Of a stretch of 5,432 nucleotides of DNA, positions 4,855 through 5,432 are shown piece after piece. The stretch covers positions 1 to 5,432 of the forward strand of contig DAOVSY010000216.1 of the NCBI GenBank assembly GCA_030633365.1, given 5' to 3'. Both the position numbers and the translations under genes were made by a program. Every line of letters begins with the position of its first letter. The stretch's first letter is position 1. Under the pieces are notes generated by a model that was not told the origin of the DNA, did no database searches, and worked only from the letters and a program-made list of their open reading frames with translations. The stretch is from Spirochaetaceae bacterium. GTDB taxonomy: Bacteria > Spirochaetota > Spirochaetia > B11-G9.

Positions 4855-5432
4855 TTTTTATCATCTCCTATAAATCGTGAACATTCTATTTTTCTAGAAA
4901 AAATAAATCCTAAACTAATCAATATACTGGCAATAATAAATACAGGTGTAAATCCTATTGTAGTAATTAAAACTCCTGCAACTATTGGAAAAATTATAGT
5001 TGCAACACTTCCAGCACCACTTATTCCTGAATATACTGCTCTGTTTTCATTATTTGAAATTTCAAGAAGAATCCCTGGTATAGCAATCTCCTTTGTAGCA
5101 AGAACCACACCTGACAACGGAAACAAGAACATAAATAAAGTATGATTATTCTGAAGCAGTAAAGCTGCAATAGGCAAAAGTGCCCCTGAAACAATATGAA
5201 TTGCCAGTATTCCCTTGTACCTCTGACCTTTTGAAAGAAATTTAAACAGTATATTTACAACTATCATTCCACCAACCTGTAACAATAGATAATTCCCAAT
5301 ATCTGTTCCAGTAAGTCCAAAGTTCTTTTTTGCCAAAGCTATTAGAAAAGGAATCACTGCAATTCCAAGGCTGGTGGTATTAACAGTATATAAATAATTT
5401 CTAAGATTTTTATCTCCCTTAAGAGCAATCCC
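4851..5432 (-). CDS. Major facilitator superfamily transporter, C-terminal half (runs off the right edge)
   Basis: The frame stays open to the right edge, so the GTG at 5357 is an internal valine, not the start. The 193 visible residues show about six membrane helices (roughly 12-34, 45-66, 74-95, 97-118, 138-158 and 160-179), as expected for the second half of a 12-helix MFS permease. The loop E-I-S-N-N-E-N-R-A-V-Y-S-G (124-136) resembles the conserved cytoplasmic loop before the last two helices in many MFS proteins. The substrate cannot be deduced. The charged tail ends D-D-K-K, and the stop TGA overlaps the ATG of the thioredoxin-like gene by 4 bp, so both belong to one operon whose promoter is outside the window. 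Confidence 0.82.
   Translation of the reverse strand, partial: GIALKGDKNLRNYLYTVNTTSLGIAVIPFLIALAKKNFGLTGTDIGNYLLLQVGGMIVVNILFKFLSKGQRYKGILAIHIVSGALLPIAALLLQNNHTLFMFLFPLSGVVLATKEIAIPGILLEISNNENRAVYSGISGAGSVATIIFPIVAGVLITTIGFTPVFIIASILISLGFIFSRKIECSRFIGDDKK

Noticed and set aside
4851..5357. A complete 168-aa protein starting at GTG 5357.
   Set aside because: The same frame is open to the window edge and encodes further membrane helix, so the GTG is internal.

Overview
The window (5,432 bp, AT-rich) looks like a bacterial chromosome or island segment carrying metal and metalloid resistance genes. The host is probably a spirochaete. The clue is the signal peptide of the MerP-like protein, which ends in an F-A-R-G-N-K-E type junction of a kind common in Spirochaeta/Treponema relatives; this is an inference from style, not proof. 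The genes are tightly packed, with start/stop overlaps of 1 to 8 bp and A/G-rich Shine-Dalgarno sites.

Layout. (1) The left edge holds the first codons of a leftward FAD-dependent oxidoreductase, divergent from (2) arsC, a rightward thioredoxin-type arsenate reductase with its own good sigma70-like promoter. (3) Convergent with arsC, and overlapping it by 6 bp, is a leftward mercury operon read from high to low coordinates: merT, merP, merA, a small broken membrane ORF, merR. In front of merT lies a textbook MerR-type promoter/operator (TTGACT, 19-bp spacer, dyad centred as in Tn501). Putting merR last behind merA is unusual and implies that the regulator is made from the promoter it controls. 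Between merA and merR an in-frame TAG interrupts a reading frame of about 62 codons that encodes two hydrophobic segments. This is the most unexplained piece of the window. (4) A leftward secreted/membrane protein of unknown function (3448-3933) is divergent from (5) a rightward unknown protein (4031-4471). (6) The right edge holds a leftward pair coupled by ATGA: the C-terminal half of an MFS transporter, then a membrane-anchored thioredoxin-like protein with a CRAC active site.

How they may work together. MerT and MerP would bring Hg(II) in, MerA would reduce it to Hg(0), and MerR, whose three cysteines have exactly the spacing of Hg-responsive MerR, would switch the operon on. ArsC would reduce arsenate with electrons from thioredoxin; no arsenite efflux gene is visible. 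The flavoprotein on the left and the thioredoxin-like protein on the right could supply thiol reducing power, but only proximity supports that. MerA carries an Arg in the NADPH-binding glycine motif that deserves checking. No RNA genes, insertion sequences, CRISPR arrays, attachment sites or origins were seen.
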